Source of the DNA: Bacillota bacterium
Lineage (GTDB): Bacteria; Bacillota; Clostridia; Ch29
Assembly: GCA_013540605.1 (NCBI GenBank)
Contig: JABVCK010000029.1
Coordinates: forward strand, 1-64,000
DNA length: 64,000 nucleotides
Reading direction: 5' to 3'
Shown: positions 36,207-45,587 of the stretch, piece after piece
How the letters are laid out: each line of letters starts with the position of its first letter
How positions within the stretch are numbered: position 1 is the first letter of the stretch
The notes under the pieces: generated by a model
Databases searched by the model: none
What the model saw: the letters and a program-made list of their open reading frames with translations, nothing else
Told to the model about the DNA's origin: nothing
Position numbers and translations under genes: made by a program

Positions 36207-37484
36207 ATGAATATAAAAAGAACGATAATATTTATAGCTGTGGTTCTTTTAATAGGACTTTCGGCGTATGCCCTTTCCTTCGGCGCTGACATCGGCAAGT
36301 ATGATGTGGTGCCGATCAAGGAATTAATCAAGTACGGGCTGGATCTCAGAGGAGGAGTATATGTAGTACTTGAAGCAAAATCCGATGATGGAAAAGAAGT
36401 ATCCGACGAGACGATGTCAAGGGCAATAGCTACAATAAGAAAAAGAGTAGATGCGCTGGGTGTCAGTGAACCCGTCATTGCAAAACAGGGAAAGAACAGG
36501 ATACGGGTTGAACTTCCTGATATAACCGATAGTCAGAAAGCCATTGAGATTATCGGTAAAACCGCTCAGCTTAAATTCCTTGGGCCCGACGGACAGGTTA
36601 TATTGACAGGGGACAACGTTAAAAATGCCGAAGCTGTATACCAGAAGACAAGGTCCGGTTATGAGGAGCCGGTTGTCAGCCTTGAGCTTGACTCCGAAGG
36701 TGCTAAGAGTTTTTCCAGGGTAACAGGGGAAATCATGCAGATTCCCGACCAACCGGGACATCAGCCCGAAAGGTCCATAGCGATACTTCTGGATGAGAGC
36801 GTAATATCAGCTCCGGAAGTACAAGCCCATATAACGGATGGCAAAGCGATAATCAACGGGATGGTGGACCTGGAAGACGCTGCAAATCTTGCCACTCTTA
36901 TTAAAGCCGGTGCCCTTCCGGTGGATATGGAAGCTGTGGAAATAAGAGCAGTCGGGCCTACCCTCGGAGCGAACTCGCTTGAGAAGAGTATAAGCGCAGG
37001 CCTTTTAGGCATTCTGCTGGTTATGCTGTTCATGGCAGGATACTACCGTATACCCGGTTTGGTTTCAGCGCTGGCGCTGGCGGTGTATATAATGATAGTG
37101 CTTGCAGTTCTTGTTTCAATAAAGGCGACCCTGACGCTACCCGGTATCGCCGGTCTGATACTTTCGATAGGTATGGCCGTGGATGCCAATGTAATAATCT
37201 TCGAAAGGCTTAAGGAAGAGCTGAAAAACGGAAAGAGCCTGAGGGCTGCAATTGACTCCGGTTTTTCAAGGGCGCTTAGAACAATACTGGATTCAAATAT
37301 TACGACCCTTATAGCAGCAGCTGTATTGTTCTATTTTGGTACCGGGCCGGTACAGGGTTTTGCGGTGACACTGGCCATCGGTATTCTCTCAAGTATGTTC
37401 ACAGCGGTTATTGTGACAAAATACCTGCTCAAACTCGTTGTTGGTATGAATATAACCCGCAATACCAAGCTGTATGGGGCTTAA
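36207..37484 (+). CDS. secD: protein translocase subunit SecD
   Basis: 425 residues with six membrane helices: one at the N-terminus, a large external P1 domain (LRGGVYVVLEA, RKRVDALGVSEPVI, IRVELPDI) and five in the C-terminal half (TKAGALPV-type loop, GLILSIGMAVDANVIIFERL). SecDF uses the proton gradient to pull exported proteins across the membrane. AGAGGGGGAAG is upstream of ATG 36207. secF follows 14 bases downstream. Confidence 0.96.
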   Translation: MNIKRTIIFIAVVLLIGLSAYALSFGADIGKYDVVPIKELIKYGLDLRGGVYVVLEAKSDDGKEVSDETMSRAIATIRKRVDALGVSEPVIAKQGKNRIRVELPDITDSQKAIEIIGKTAQLKFLGPDGQVILTGDNVKNAEAVYQKTRSGYEEPVVSLELDSEGAKSFSRVTGEIMQIPDQPGHQPERSIAILLDESVISAPEVQAHITDGKAIINGMVDLEDAANLATLIKAGALPVDMEAVEIRAVGPTLGANSLEKSISAGLLGILLVMLFMAGYYRIPGLVSALALAVYIMIVLAVLVSIKATLTLPGIAGLILSIGMAVDANVIIFERLKEELKNGKSLRAAIDSGFSRALRTILDSNITTLIAAAVLFYFGTGPVQGFAVTLAIGILSSMFTAVIVTKYLLKLVVGMNITRNTKLYGA

Positions 37485-37498
37485 GGGGGTGCGTTTAA

Positions 37499-38374
37499 TT
37501 GAAAATAGTAGAAAGAAGTAAACTATGGTTTGGAATATCCGGACTGATTATGCTGATCGGACTCGTATTCATAATGGTATCAGGATTGAACCTGGGCATC
37601 GATTTTACCGGCGGTACGATCATTCAAATTGACCTGGGCAAGAATTTTACGACGCAGGAGATAAGAGAGATAACGGATCAGTTTGACCGCGAGGCGGCAA
37701 TAACCTATGCAGGAGAAGATAAAACCCAGGTTCAGATAAAGACAAAGCTAGACCTTTCGGAGACCGAAAGGGGAGAGATATTTGGCAAATTCCAGGAAAA
37801 GTATGATCTCAAACCCGAGGCGCTGGTTTCAATTCAGAAGGTAGGGCCTGTTATAGGCACACAATTGAAAAGGCAGGCTGTAATTTCGCTGATAATTGCG
37901 GGTATAGGAATGCTTGCATATATTACATTCAGGTTCGAGTTCAAATTTGGAGTAGCCGCTACTCTGGCCATTATCCACGATGTCCTGATCGTGCTCGCGG
38001 TGTTTGCGGTTATGCAGATACCGGTAAATACTTCATTTATAGCGGCTATGCTTACAATAGTGGGTTATTCGATAAACGATACAATCGTTGTGTTTGACAG
38101 GATAAGGGAGAACAGGGCCTATATGAAGAAAAACGATTTGTTTGAACTGGTAAATACCAGCGTATCACAAACAATGGCCCGTTCGATAAACACCTCTTTA
38201 ACAACGCTTATTACGATAACTATGATATACCTGCTTGGCGTAGACGCGATTAAGGATTTCGCGCTGCCGCTGATAGTAGGGATTATAAGCGGGACCTATT
38301 CGTCAATATTCATAGCCAGCACCCTTTGGGCCATATGGAAGTCCAAAGAAAGACCCAGATTCAAGAGAGCGTAG
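37499..38374 (+). CDS. secF: protein translocase subunit SecF
   Basis: 291 residues with six membrane helices. The motifs LNLGIDFTGGTIIQI, SIQKVGPVIGTQL and TIVGYSINDTIVVFDRIREN are typical. The start is TTG 37499, eight bases after AAGGGGGTG. SecF forms a complex with SecD and YajC. Separate secD and secF genes are usual in many Clostridia. Confidence 0.96.
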   Translation: MKIVERSKLWFGISGLIMLIGLVFIMVSGLNLGIDFTGGTIIQIDLGKNFTTQEIREITDQFDREAAITYAGEDKTQVQIKTKLDLSETERGEIFGKFQEKYDLKPEALVSIQKVGPVIGTQLKRQAVISLIIAGIGMLAYITFRFEFKFGVAATLAIIHDVLIVLAVFAVMQIPVNTSFIAAMLTIVGYSINDTIVVFDRIRENRAYMKKNDLFELVNTSVSQTMARSINTSLTTLITITMIYLLGVDAIKDFALPLIVGIISGTYSSIFIASTLWAIWKSKERPRFKRA

Positions 38375-38375
38375 T

Positions 38376-38402
38376 AAAGGACGGGATTTCCCGTCCTTTT
38401 TG
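38376..38402 (+). terminator. rho-independent terminator
   Basis: AAAGGACGGGA-TTT-CCCGTCCTTTTTGG after secF. Confidence 0.9.
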
Positions 38403-38437
38403 GTTTGGGGCAAGAAACCGCCCCTTGTACGGCATAA

Positions 38438-38977
38438 TATACAGATACGCTCGAGGATTTTGAAATGCTCTCGCAGGCTGACGCAGTGATAATTGCCTTC
38501 CCTCTTTACGTTTTTTGCCTGCCAGGCATCTTAATGCGTTTTTTAGAAGATTACTATAAATTTTATGCTGAAAGTGGAAAGGTTAAAGACAATGCCAAAG
38601 TATATGCCATCATCAACTGCGGTTTTCCCGAGCCGGAAATAAACCAAGAGGCAGTCCGGGTAATTCGGAGCTTTTGCAGGCATATAAACGCTGATTTTCG
38701 TTTCGGCGTGCTCGTCGGAGGCGGCGGCGTGATGCTTGCAGCCAAGGATGCGCCTTTTATGAAAAAAACCTTGAGCAAACTGGACAATGCCTTTTTAGCA
38801 ATTGCAAAGGACATGCAAAGCAACGATTGTGTAAATACAGATAACATCTATATTGCTATGAATTTTCCCAGGCGTCTTTACTTTTTCATGGGCGACAGAG
38901 GCTGGGCTTTTGCAGCCCGCAAAAACGGCCTGAAGAAAAAGGATCTTTATAGGAAACCTTACCGGTTAAATGAATAA
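38438..38977 (+). pseudogene. flavodoxin-fold NAD(P)H oxidoreductase, N-terminus deleted
   Basis: The reading frame is open from 38438 (after a stop at 38435-38437) and has no ribosome site before its only early ATG at 38465. It starts inside the protein at DTLEDFEMLSQADAVIIAFP, the segment that in flavodoxin-like NAD(P)H-dependent FMN reductases lies about 60-70 residues from the N-terminus; the flavin phosphate-binding loop (GSPR-type) is missing. The rest (LPGILMRFLEDYYKF, INCGFPEPEINQEA) is intact to the stop. I read it as a truncated remnant joined to the secDF border, not as a working gene. Confidence 0.7.
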
Positions 38978-39075
38978 CCGCCGGAATACCTAAAAAGTTT
39001 CACCGGCAGGGTCATAAACGATTCTGCCGGTGATTTTTGGTCTGGCATGTTTACTGCACTTATTCAAGCAGTGTG

Positions 39076-39151
<76 letters not shown>

Positions 39152-39193
39152 CAAGGTTCTGTCTGCGCCTTACTCCTTTTCAAATATTCAGTT

Positions 39194-39599
39194 TCAAAAA
39201 TCGTTTATAAACTCTGCTGCTGTTACAATTTTAGGATTATTTATACCGGATTCCAAAAAATCCTTATCTCCTGTGATTAAAATATCTATGTTTGCCGCTA
39301 ATGCTGCCCTAAGAATTGGCCTATCGTTAGTATCTCTTATAGCATTTTCCTTTTCATCCGATTTCTCTTGTCCGGGTGTACCTACCACTTCAAAAAGTGC
39401 CCAGGTAAAAAACCTTTCTATATAGAGGCACGCTATCGGGGAATTTTCTATTGAAAACTTTGCATATCTCATCAACAATTTGGTCACACAATATAATTTT
39501 GTGCGGCGGCTGAGCCGCCTTTACATATGCGGCAAAGGGAATACCATCCGGGTTGCGAATGGCAGAAATGATAATATTGCTATCAATCATTATCCTCAT
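39194..39599 (-). pseudogene. PIN-domain toxin, frameshifted
   Basis: The first frame gives MRIMIDSNIIISAIRNPDG and LCDQIVDEICKVFNRKFPD, the start of a PIN nuclease with its first metal Asp. The second frame continues with ERFFTWALFEVV, DRPILRAALAANIDILITGD and KDFLESGI, the rest of the same domain with the later acidic residues. The switch needs the loss of one base near the run TATATAGAAAGG at about 39424. The toxin therefore looks inactive. It overlaps the AbrB antitoxin gene by four bases (ATGA), the usual coupling of such pairs. Confidence 0.8.
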
Positions 39600-39874
39600 C
39601 TGCCTTCAATCTCCTGCCGTATTTCTTTTACCAAATCATTTATGTCATCGTCCGAATTGATGCCGGCGACTTCAAATTTGCCTTGCATTTCTTTCTGGAG
39701 CGTTTTCATTGCATAAAGGGCAGAGTTCATCACGATAGCGTAATCGCCCTGACAAATGAAGGTTACTCTTTCACCCTCAACTAATTTTAGCATATCCCGT
39801 ATATCTTTTGGAATCGTAACTTGGCCCTTTGCCATAATCTTAGCATTATCTACAAGTGGTTGCTTTGCAGCCAT
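39596..39874 (-). CDS. AbrB/MazE-type antitoxin
   Basis: 92 residues from ATG 39874, which follows GGGAGGC; a longer frame to 39988 has no ribosome site. The N-terminal segment KIMAKGQVTIPKDIRDML is a swapped-hairpin AbrB DNA-binding domain, then VEGERVTFICQGD. The C-terminal acidic helix (SDDDINDLVKEIRQEIEGR) would hold the PIN toxin. The antitoxin is intact while its toxin is broken. Confidence 0.85.
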   Translation of the reverse strand: MAAKQPLVDNAKIMAKGQVTIPKDIRDMLKLVEGERVTFICQGDYAIVMNSALYAMKTLQKEMQGKFEVAGINSDDDINDLVKEIRQEIEGR

Positions 39875-40075
39875 TTTAAAAGCCTCCCTATATTTTAATA
39901 GGAAATATCCTACTTTTCCTACTTTTATTATACCTTCTTTGTACAGTTCAGGCAACTTTTTTATCCCGATAACGTATAATATTTTCACGCAATTAGAATT
40001 GAAGAGGGAAACCTCCGAGAGATAATATTTATGAATATTCTTATAACCTTACTTATATCTATCAAATCCGTATTA

Positions 40076-40306
40076 TTACCAACAAATCCCTCTTCGAAGC
40101 TTATGTACCTTATCGAGCAATCTTGCAGGCATCCACCATGCCATTGCATTTACAAATTCGCCAAATTCCTTCTTAATCTCAATCCCTTGCTGTAAAACAA
40201 TTTCTTCAAGCGCTTCAATAAAATTTTTACCCGATACAATATAATCATCCGATGCATAAAGGGAACCAAGTAATTCTGCAACTACTTTCCATCGTTCAGG
40301 GTTCAA
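40076..40306 (-). pseudogene. fragment F of the decayed DUF4062-TPR-PIN locus
   Basis: 76 codons opening with TTG, overlapping the stop of fragment E (TTGA). It reads MNPERWKVVAELLGSLYASD in its first part and is helical. There is no ribosome site. I take it as the C-terminal end of one ancestral gene that runs leftwards from 44453. A separate small coupled gene is the alternative. Confidence 0.5.
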
Positions 40307-40515
40307 GATATATATATATTCTTTATATCCTCTTTAAACTTTTCTCTGAAATACTCTGCAACATCCTGCGAAAACCCATTTAGAACAGCAAAAGTCATTC
40401 TCCCTCTCAGCTTTAAATGTTCATCATCTAATTTGCTTGTTAAGCAGTTTTTTTCAAATATATCCCTGACCATAACTGCAAGTTCATCAGGAAAAGGCTG
40501 TCTTGCTAAAATCAA
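40303..40515 (-). pseudogene. fragment E of the decayed DUF4062-TPR-PIN locus
   Basis: 70 codons (ILARQPFPDELAVMVRDIF at the start), joined to fragment D by a TTGA overlap and a minus-one frame change, with no ribosome site. The helical, leucine-rich composition matches the neighbours. It is probably part of the same C-terminal helical region split by a frameshift. Confidence 0.5.
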
Positions 40516-40964
40516 ATCGATGCATCCTCAGGGTGTGAAACTTCGGGTATAAATTGAGACATGCTGCTTAGAGGACGCTTATTAGAAACAAATCTCTGTG
40601 CTAACTTGTTAAAAGTATCTGTGAAAGCCTTGACATCATGAGGAAATGATTTATCCTGTTTCAACTTCGCGCAAATTCTCAACACCCTGTCTGAATAAAT
40701 GTAGGACCACAGAATTTTATGCTCCTGGGAGCAAGAATCATATACCTGTATAGTCTCCATAAAGCGCCATGCTGTTTTCAACAGGGCAATGTATAGTCTG
40801 TGATATTGTATTATATCCTTGGTTGTCTCGCTCTCTACCTCTAATAAGTGTATAAGATTGTTCACGACTAAATCAAAATGCTCCTGGTTTAAAAGGCATG
40901 TATACTGAAGTAGGCAGGTAACTAGGTTCTGCTGCTTTACGGGGTTATAAGTTGTTTTCAGGCT
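40512..40964 (-). pseudogene. fragment D of the decayed DUF4062-TPR-PIN locus
   Basis: The frame is the same as that of the large PIN-like gene and is open without break from its TAA stop (40965-40967) onward. The first 33 codons after that stop read as normal helical protein (NPVKQQNLVTCLLQYTCLL, then LNQEHFDLVVNNLIHLL). The only start in the frame is GTG 40865, with no good ribosome site. This is what a point mutation to a stop inside a longer gene would look like. Confidence 0.55.
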
Positions 40965-42941
40965 TTACACACACCAGTCAAAAACAAAATACTCATCAAA
41001 TATATTCTTCGCCACCATTTTGTTTATAACAGCAGAAAAGGCCCAATTTTCGCCTAATGGTAGAGAAGCTAAAACCGAAAGGGTTCTTTCCACACCATAT
41101 TTTTCCGCATGTTCAATGCAATACTCCAGCCACTGCTCACCGACCCTATCCTCTTGCAAGGGTATTTTTAAAAGCTCATTCATGAATACCTCTGCTTTAT
41201 GGGGAAACAATTTTTCATCTTCAGGGAGCTTTTCAGTATCACTTTTTATCAATAATTCCAATCTGCTAAAATAGAATTCGGGAGAGTTTTCCGTCATTTC
41301 AATCAGCTCATTGATAATAACACCATATCCTTGAGAAGCTTTTAAGTTTTCTCTGTAATGATCCAATTCTTCTCCAAATTGTATATAGTTGCAAGCTAAA
41401 TCCAACCAACCTGAACGCACATCACTATTGGGATGGTAAAGCTGCGCATATGGTTGAAGTATGTTCATTTTATGAAGTTCCCCCTTTTCGTCCTGCCATT
41501 CAATGAAGGCATGCTGTGTAACAAGAGAGCCTTCGATAAATGCAATACTAACCTTGTTTCCATTAAAAAGTTCGGTGCCTTTTCTACCTGCTCCCCTTGT
41601 AATTGCGTCATTTATCCATTCATGCCATTTTTCAACTGGAACGCCGGAAAACATTCCTTTTATCATAACAACCTTCTTATAGTCACTTTTTAACAACCCT
41701 ACAATATCCGGATGTTCCATGAGGAGTTCTCTGAATCTATGAGGTATTTTACTTATAAACATATCAAAGAAATAGAGGAACGTCCTTCTGCTGTATTTAT
41801 CTTTGATATACCTTACATCTTTTTTTACAATGTCGGTAACAAAACTCACTACTGATTCTAAAGCTTCCATTTTTACCTCAGGGTTATACATCCAGTATCT
41901 CTCAAGCCATGCAAAAGGCCATTTTAAATATCCATTAGAAGCATAAATATTGTCCTGGGTAGATACCAGCATTCTAAAACCAAAGCATATCAGCCTAGAA
42001 TGCTTCGCTGCTACCAGTTTCTCAATCTGCACGGTATTTCCTATCAAATGAGTGACATCCCCGGCATAATCCGAACAATTCAGCAACAGCCATGTGGATG
42101 CAGCAGCACGCCATTTTTCATCCTTTCCAGGTTCAGTCCACACAAAAAATAAAGCATTCTCCAACATTTTTTGTAGGTTGAGTAAATAGCCGAATACCTC
42201 AGGATAACACACATGGCCAAGCTTCTGTTTCCCAATGTAAGAGCCCTCGGCTAATGAAGAAAGTACAGATTGTCTTATTACTCTTAACCGGCTTGTTTCA
42301 CTAAGTAATTCAGTATCTTCGTCAACCTGTGCCATTTTTAAAATCAATGTCATATATTTTACGGGAGGTGCCTTAAATTTAATTCCCGCTGAATAAAGCA
42401 AATGTATCTTGGTCCTGTATTCATCCTGTGTAATATAATTGCTCTCATACAGGTATTCCAGCACATCAAATACACCTACTAGCGGAGCTTTTTTCGTTTT
42501 GGAATAGCTGTTGACATTCCTGTCATCGCACCAAAAGGGTATATCGTTATTTTCGCCATATAAAAGCATCTCGGTAACTAGCCGTGATAACCCTATGCCT
42601 TCTTCAACTTCATCTGTCCGCAATACGGGAATAAAAGTCAACTTGCCTTCTTGTTTTAAGTCCATTAGTATTCGGTGTAGCTTCTTTAGCCATTCTGCAG
42701 CTTCCTGACGTTTCTTAAGTGCCTGCTGCTCATTTTTTATTAAGTCAAACTCACTGTTGAATGCCAATAAACGAAATACTTCATCCGCTGCATCAAGACA
42801 ATCCATATCTTGTAAAGTTTGAAGAAAAACAATATCCACCATGAGGCGTGGCTTCTTGTCTATCAATTTTTGGACAATTTCTCCACGTGCTATCTTATTC
42901 CCAATATACCTGCCTGTAGTGTGGTTACTTATATACCCCAT
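40965..42941 (-). CDS. large PIN-like domain protein (fragment C of decayed locus)
   Basis: 658 residues from ATG 42941 (TTG 42950 also possible); ribosome site poor. The frame is open for 48 further codons upstream (to about 43094) with coherent helical sequence, so the start is uncertain. An N-terminal helical/winged segment (EKMGYISNHTTGRYIGNKI) leads to a PIN-like region: RLMVDIVFLQTLQDMDCLDA, then IPFWCDDRNVNSYSK with the acidic DD, and PLVGVFDVLEYLYESNYIT. PIN domains are RNA or tRNA nucleases. About 400 residues of uncharacterised alpha-helical sequence follow. It is probably the middle of a single long gene with DUF4062 and TPR parts upstream, now broken by frameshifts. If functional, it would be an RNase-type effector. 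Confidence 0.6.
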   Translation of the reverse strand: MGYISNHTTGRYIGNKIARGEIVQKLIDKKPRLMVDIVFLQTLQDMDCLDAADEVFRLLAFNSEFDLIKNEQQALKKRQEAAEWLKKLHRILMDLKQEGKLTFIPVLRTDEVEEGIGLSRLVTEMLLYGENNDIPFWCDDRNVNSYSKTKKAPLVGVFDVLEYLYESNYITQDEYRTKIHLLYSAGIKFKAPPVKYMTLILKMAQVDEDTELLSETSRLRVIRQSVLSSLAEGSYIGKQKLGHVCYPEVFGYLLNLQKMLENALFFVWTEPGKDEKWRAAASTWLLLNCSDYAGDVTHLIGNTVQIEKLVAAKHSRLICFGFRMLVSTQDNIYASNGYLKWPFAWLERYWMYNPEVKMEALESVVSFVTDIVKKDVRYIKDKYSRRTFLYFFDMFISKIPHRFRELLMEHPDIVGLLKSDYKKVVMIKGMFSGVPVEKWHEWINDAITRGAGRKGTELFNGNKVSIAFIEGSLVTQHAFIEWQDEKGELHKMNILQPYAQLYHPNSDVRSGWLDLACNYIQFGEELDHYRENLKASQGYGVIINELIEMTENSPEFYFSRLELLIKSDTEKLPEDEKLFPHKAEVFMNELLKIPLQEDRVGEQWLEYCIEHAEKYGVERTLSVLASLPLGENWAFSAVINKMVAKNIFDEYFVFDWCV

Positions 42942-43084
42942 TTTCTCCAATGCAACTAATACCTCATATACTTTCTGATCAGGTACAGTCGGATTCGGAA
43001 TCTTTTCTAAGGTTAACTGTTCAATAGCCGACAGGAGCTTCTTTCTGCTCTCAATACGGGAAAGCTGGACAGTTGATATTTGAT

Positions 43085-43774
43085 CTATTTCCAGTAGTAA
43101 TGGTTAGGATTGGCTTTACCTTCCTCAACCAAGCGTTTTAGCTTAACAATGCATTCATCATTTAGTTCCAATTTTTGTTCCGCAGCATAAAGCAGGATAA
43201 CACTATTGTCAGGGTCGCATTTTAGCATCTCCAAAGCTGCTCTATCAGCATCTTTTTTCTTATACGGCAACAGGCATGCCGTTAAAATCCATGCTTGAGA
43301 AATTTCACTTAAAATCAAGCGATTACTATAAGAAGCTGTAAGTTCCCTCGCCCTGCCATAATGCTTCAGTGCTGCTTCCAGGTGTTCTGTTTGCTCAGCT
43401 GTAGGAACAAACGAATCCGTTCTTACAAAAACAGGAATGATTCCTTTTGCATCGCTTATATCCTCAGGTATAGCCCGCCAGTAATCTATGAGTCCGGCAA
43501 CAAGATGATATACAGGTGAGTTCGGAAAATCCGCTATGGCTTTTTGAATTTCTATTTCCGCCTTGGAAAGCTCACGTGCTTGTATATTGCAGAGGGAAAG
43601 GATATGCATGGTAGCATGGGTTAGTTTAACAGATACCTGCGCCAGTATATCTTCCGCCATATAACCCTTGCCTTGTTCAAAGAGTATATGTAATGCTGCA
43701 TTCAATACATTTTCTTTATCCAGAGGCTTAAGCATGGAAAGAGCCTCATCAAACTTACCTTCCCTGGCAAGCAT
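43085..43774 (-). CDS. TPR-rich protein (fragment B of decayed locus)
   Basis: 229 residues from the only ATG (43774), which lacks a ribosome site. The frame is open 23 codons further up, and that part (YFKRATTLNKGLDTRSFRAK) is the natural beginning of the tetratricopeptide array that continues with MLAREGKFDEALSMLKPLD, AGLIDYWRAIPEDIS, HLEAALKHYGRAREL and LLYAAEQKLELND. TPRs are protein-contact scaffolds. The open region overlaps the end of the DUF4062 frame by about 18 bases in the +1 frame, so a one-base indel explains the split. Confidence 0.6.
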   Translation of the reverse strand: MLAREGKFDEALSMLKPLDKENVLNAALHILFEQGKGYMAEDILAQVSVKLTHATMHILSLCNIQARELSKAEIEIQKAIADFPNSPVYHLVAGLIDYWRAIPEDISDAKGIIPVFVRTDSFVPTAEQTEHLEAALKHYGRARELTASYSNRLILSEISQAWILTACLLPYKKKDADRAALEMLKCDPDNSVILLYAAEQKLELNDECIVKLKRLVEEGKANPNHYYWK

Positions 43775-43826
43775 TTTCGCACGGAAAGACCTTGTGTCAA
43801 GTCCCTTATTGAGTGTGGTGGCACGC

Positions 43827-44453
43827 TTAAAATAACGGATTGATCAGTCTATTCAATTGTTCCTCATATACCTCGCCTAACTGCTCCCTATGATAATCGA
43901 TATCTATATTGACGTAGGAAACCTGATTGGTACTTTTTAGATTTCGTATATTCAATCCTGTAATATTGGTTCCAGCAGAAGTGTCTTGTAAATAGCCATT
44001 AGTCCATTGCCAATCTCCAAAATCACTTAGAACAAAATATTTCAATTCATCGGCATTCCCAAAATCCCTGGGAGAATGGTTTTCCCTCAACCTTTTCTTG
44101 AAAGCGTCCAGCCGTTCCTTGTCAGCAATACCTGTTAACAAAGCATCATTTCCCGGTTTATAAATATATATTTTCATGGGCATCTTCAATTCAATTGCCC
44201 ATTCATACTCAAGTTCTGTAATCGCTTTATCATACCCCGGAGGAATCCATCCATACCTGTTGTTCACAATTAGTATGTAATAGGAGGCCATTTCCAAGCG
44301 CTCCCGGCACAATTGCGGCGAAGCTTTCTCACTGCTTGGAAAGTCTTCCATAGTTATAAGCCGCACAGGCTTGCTCCTGAAAACTTCATAGACAGCATTC
44401 CTGAAATCTTCATTTTTCAAATATGTCCCGCTAACGAAAATGCCAACCTCCAT
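43827..44453 (-). CDS. DUF4062 domain protein (fragment A of decayed locus)
   Basis: 208 residues. ATG 44453 has GGGAG ten bases upstream, the only good start in the locus. The N-terminus MEVGIFVSGTYLKNEDFRNA with PSSEKASPQLCRERLEMASY, ILIVNNRYGWIPPG and SITELEYEWA-like ITELEYEWAIELKMP is the DUF4062 fold, a TIR-like alpha/beta domain found at the N-terminus of large NTPase/TPR sensor proteins in bacteria and eukaryotes. After about residue 170 the sequence no longer matches that domain and would lead into the TPR part one frame away. The 305 bases upstream hold AT-rich sequence and the left end of an IS element. Confidence 0.7.
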   Translation of the reverse strand: MEVGIFVSGTYLKNEDFRNAVYEVFRSKPVRLITMEDFPSSEKASPQLCRERLEMASYYILIVNNRYGWIPPGYDKAITELEYEWAIELKMPMKIYIYKPGNDALLTGIADKERLDAFKKRLRENHSPRDFGNADELKYFVLSDFGDWQWTNGYLQDTSAGTNITGLNIRNLKSTNQVSYVNIDIDYHREQLGEVYEEQLNRLINPLF

Positions 44454-44679
44454 TATTATTTCTCTCCCGTTTATTCCAACTTTTTATTCTTAACGTATCT
44501 GCTAATACCCTGCAGTCTTCACAATAGATAAATTTCACACTTTAAATATACCATATTATGGTGTATTGCAAAATATCTCAAGCTTATATACTTCGCTTTT
44601 AAGCATTAACACTGCTGACGCTGCTTTACATTTAGTTTTGAGAGGATGTAAATTTTTAGTATCAATGCACCAGGTCTAA

Positions 44680-45310
44680 ACCCTTCGCCTTTCAGGCGAA
44701 AAGCTTTGAGCATTGACAAGGCAGGAACTGTCATATAAGATAGCGCTGAGGTGAGAGAGGTGAAGGAATACAGAAAAAACAGTCATGCAGTATACGATAT
44801 AAAGTACCATGTAATCTGGACAACAAAGTACAGATATAAAGTACTTAAAGGGGAAATAGCCAAAAGGGCAAGAGACCTCATAATACAAGGGTGCGAGGCA
44901 AGAAACATAGTGATAATTAAAGGTAGTGTGGGAAAAGACCATATACATATACTAATATCATGCCCACCTACTATAGCCCCAGCGAAGATAATGCAGTATT
45001 TAAAAGGGAGATCATCAAGGATGCTACAGGATGATTTTCCAGAACTTAAGAAAAGATACTGGGGGCAGCATTTGTGGTCAAGAGGATATTTTTGTGCGAC
45101 AGTAGGGAGCGTAACAGAAGAGATGATAAAGCAGTATATAGAGAATCAGGGAAGGCAGGAGAATAATGATTTTAAAATTGAAGAATGATTTCAGTCGTAA
45201 ATTTAAGCTTGCATTTAGCAGATGGTCTTTAAGTGGGCTTAAGCCTAAAAAGCGAGTTTCACTCGCACAAAATTTATTTTGTAACCCACCTGCTTCAGCA
45301 GGTGGTAGTT
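44680..45310 (+). mobile_element. IS200-type insertion sequence
   Basis: A Y1 transposase gene is bracketed by subterminal hairpins: TTCGCC-TTTCA-GGCGAA at 44684-44700 on the left and CCACCTGC-TTCA-GCAGGTGG at 45286-45305 on the right. No tnpB is present. Such elements move as single strands and make no target duplication, so the outer borders given here are approximate. A further hairpin, GCGAG-TTTCA-CTCGC, lies at 45252-45266. Confidence 0.8.
44760..45188 (+). CDS. tnpA: IS200/IS605 family transposase TnpA
   Basis: 142 residues. GTG 44760 (GAGGTGAGAGAG upstream) gives the usual N-terminus VKEYRKNSHAVYDIKYHVIW (read with Met). The catalytic HUH motif is KDHIHILISCPP, and the single tyrosine nucleophile is in SVTEEMIKQYIENQ. 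WGQHLWSRGYFCATVG is also diagnostic. The gene is complete, so the element could still move. Confidence 0.92.
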   Translation: MKEYRKNSHAVYDIKYHVIWTTKYRYKVLKGEIAKRARDLIIQGCEARNIVIIKGSVGKDHIHILISCPPTIAPAKIMQYLKGRSSRMLQDDFPELKKRYWGQHLWSRGYFCATVGSVTEEMIKQYIENQGRQENNDFKIEE

Positions 45311-45552
45311 TAGTGTCTTGGACAACATGATATCACTTCCATCAGATTTCTAGCGGAGTGTCCATCGATAATTTATAGGCTAGCGGAAGCATAAATATCA
45401 ATGAGTTTTTAGGGGTATAACCATAAAAAATATATAAATTCTAAAGCTAAACAGGATATATGCTTGTTGTAGTATCATTACATATATACTCCATTTTCTC
45501 CAATGCCATTACATCCAAATCTAAGCTTGGACACCAAATCCAAGCCCTGGAT

Positions 45553-45581
45553 TTGACTAATTCCAAAAATTGTAGTATAAT
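45553..45581 (+). promoter_or_regulatory. sigma-A promoter of the ATP-grasp gene
   Basis: TTGACT at 45553-45558 and TATAAT at 45576-45581 with a 17-base spacer. The TTGTAGTATAAT core is identical to that of the promoter at 58205. Confidence 0.85.
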
Positions 45582-45587
45582 AAATTA

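Noticed and set aside
40303-40515. TTGA overlaps between the small fragments considered as programmed frameshifting
   Set aside because: No strong slippery heptamer or downstream pseudoknot is evident, and the same locus has other frameshifts and an in-frame stop, which fits decay better. It is not excluded.
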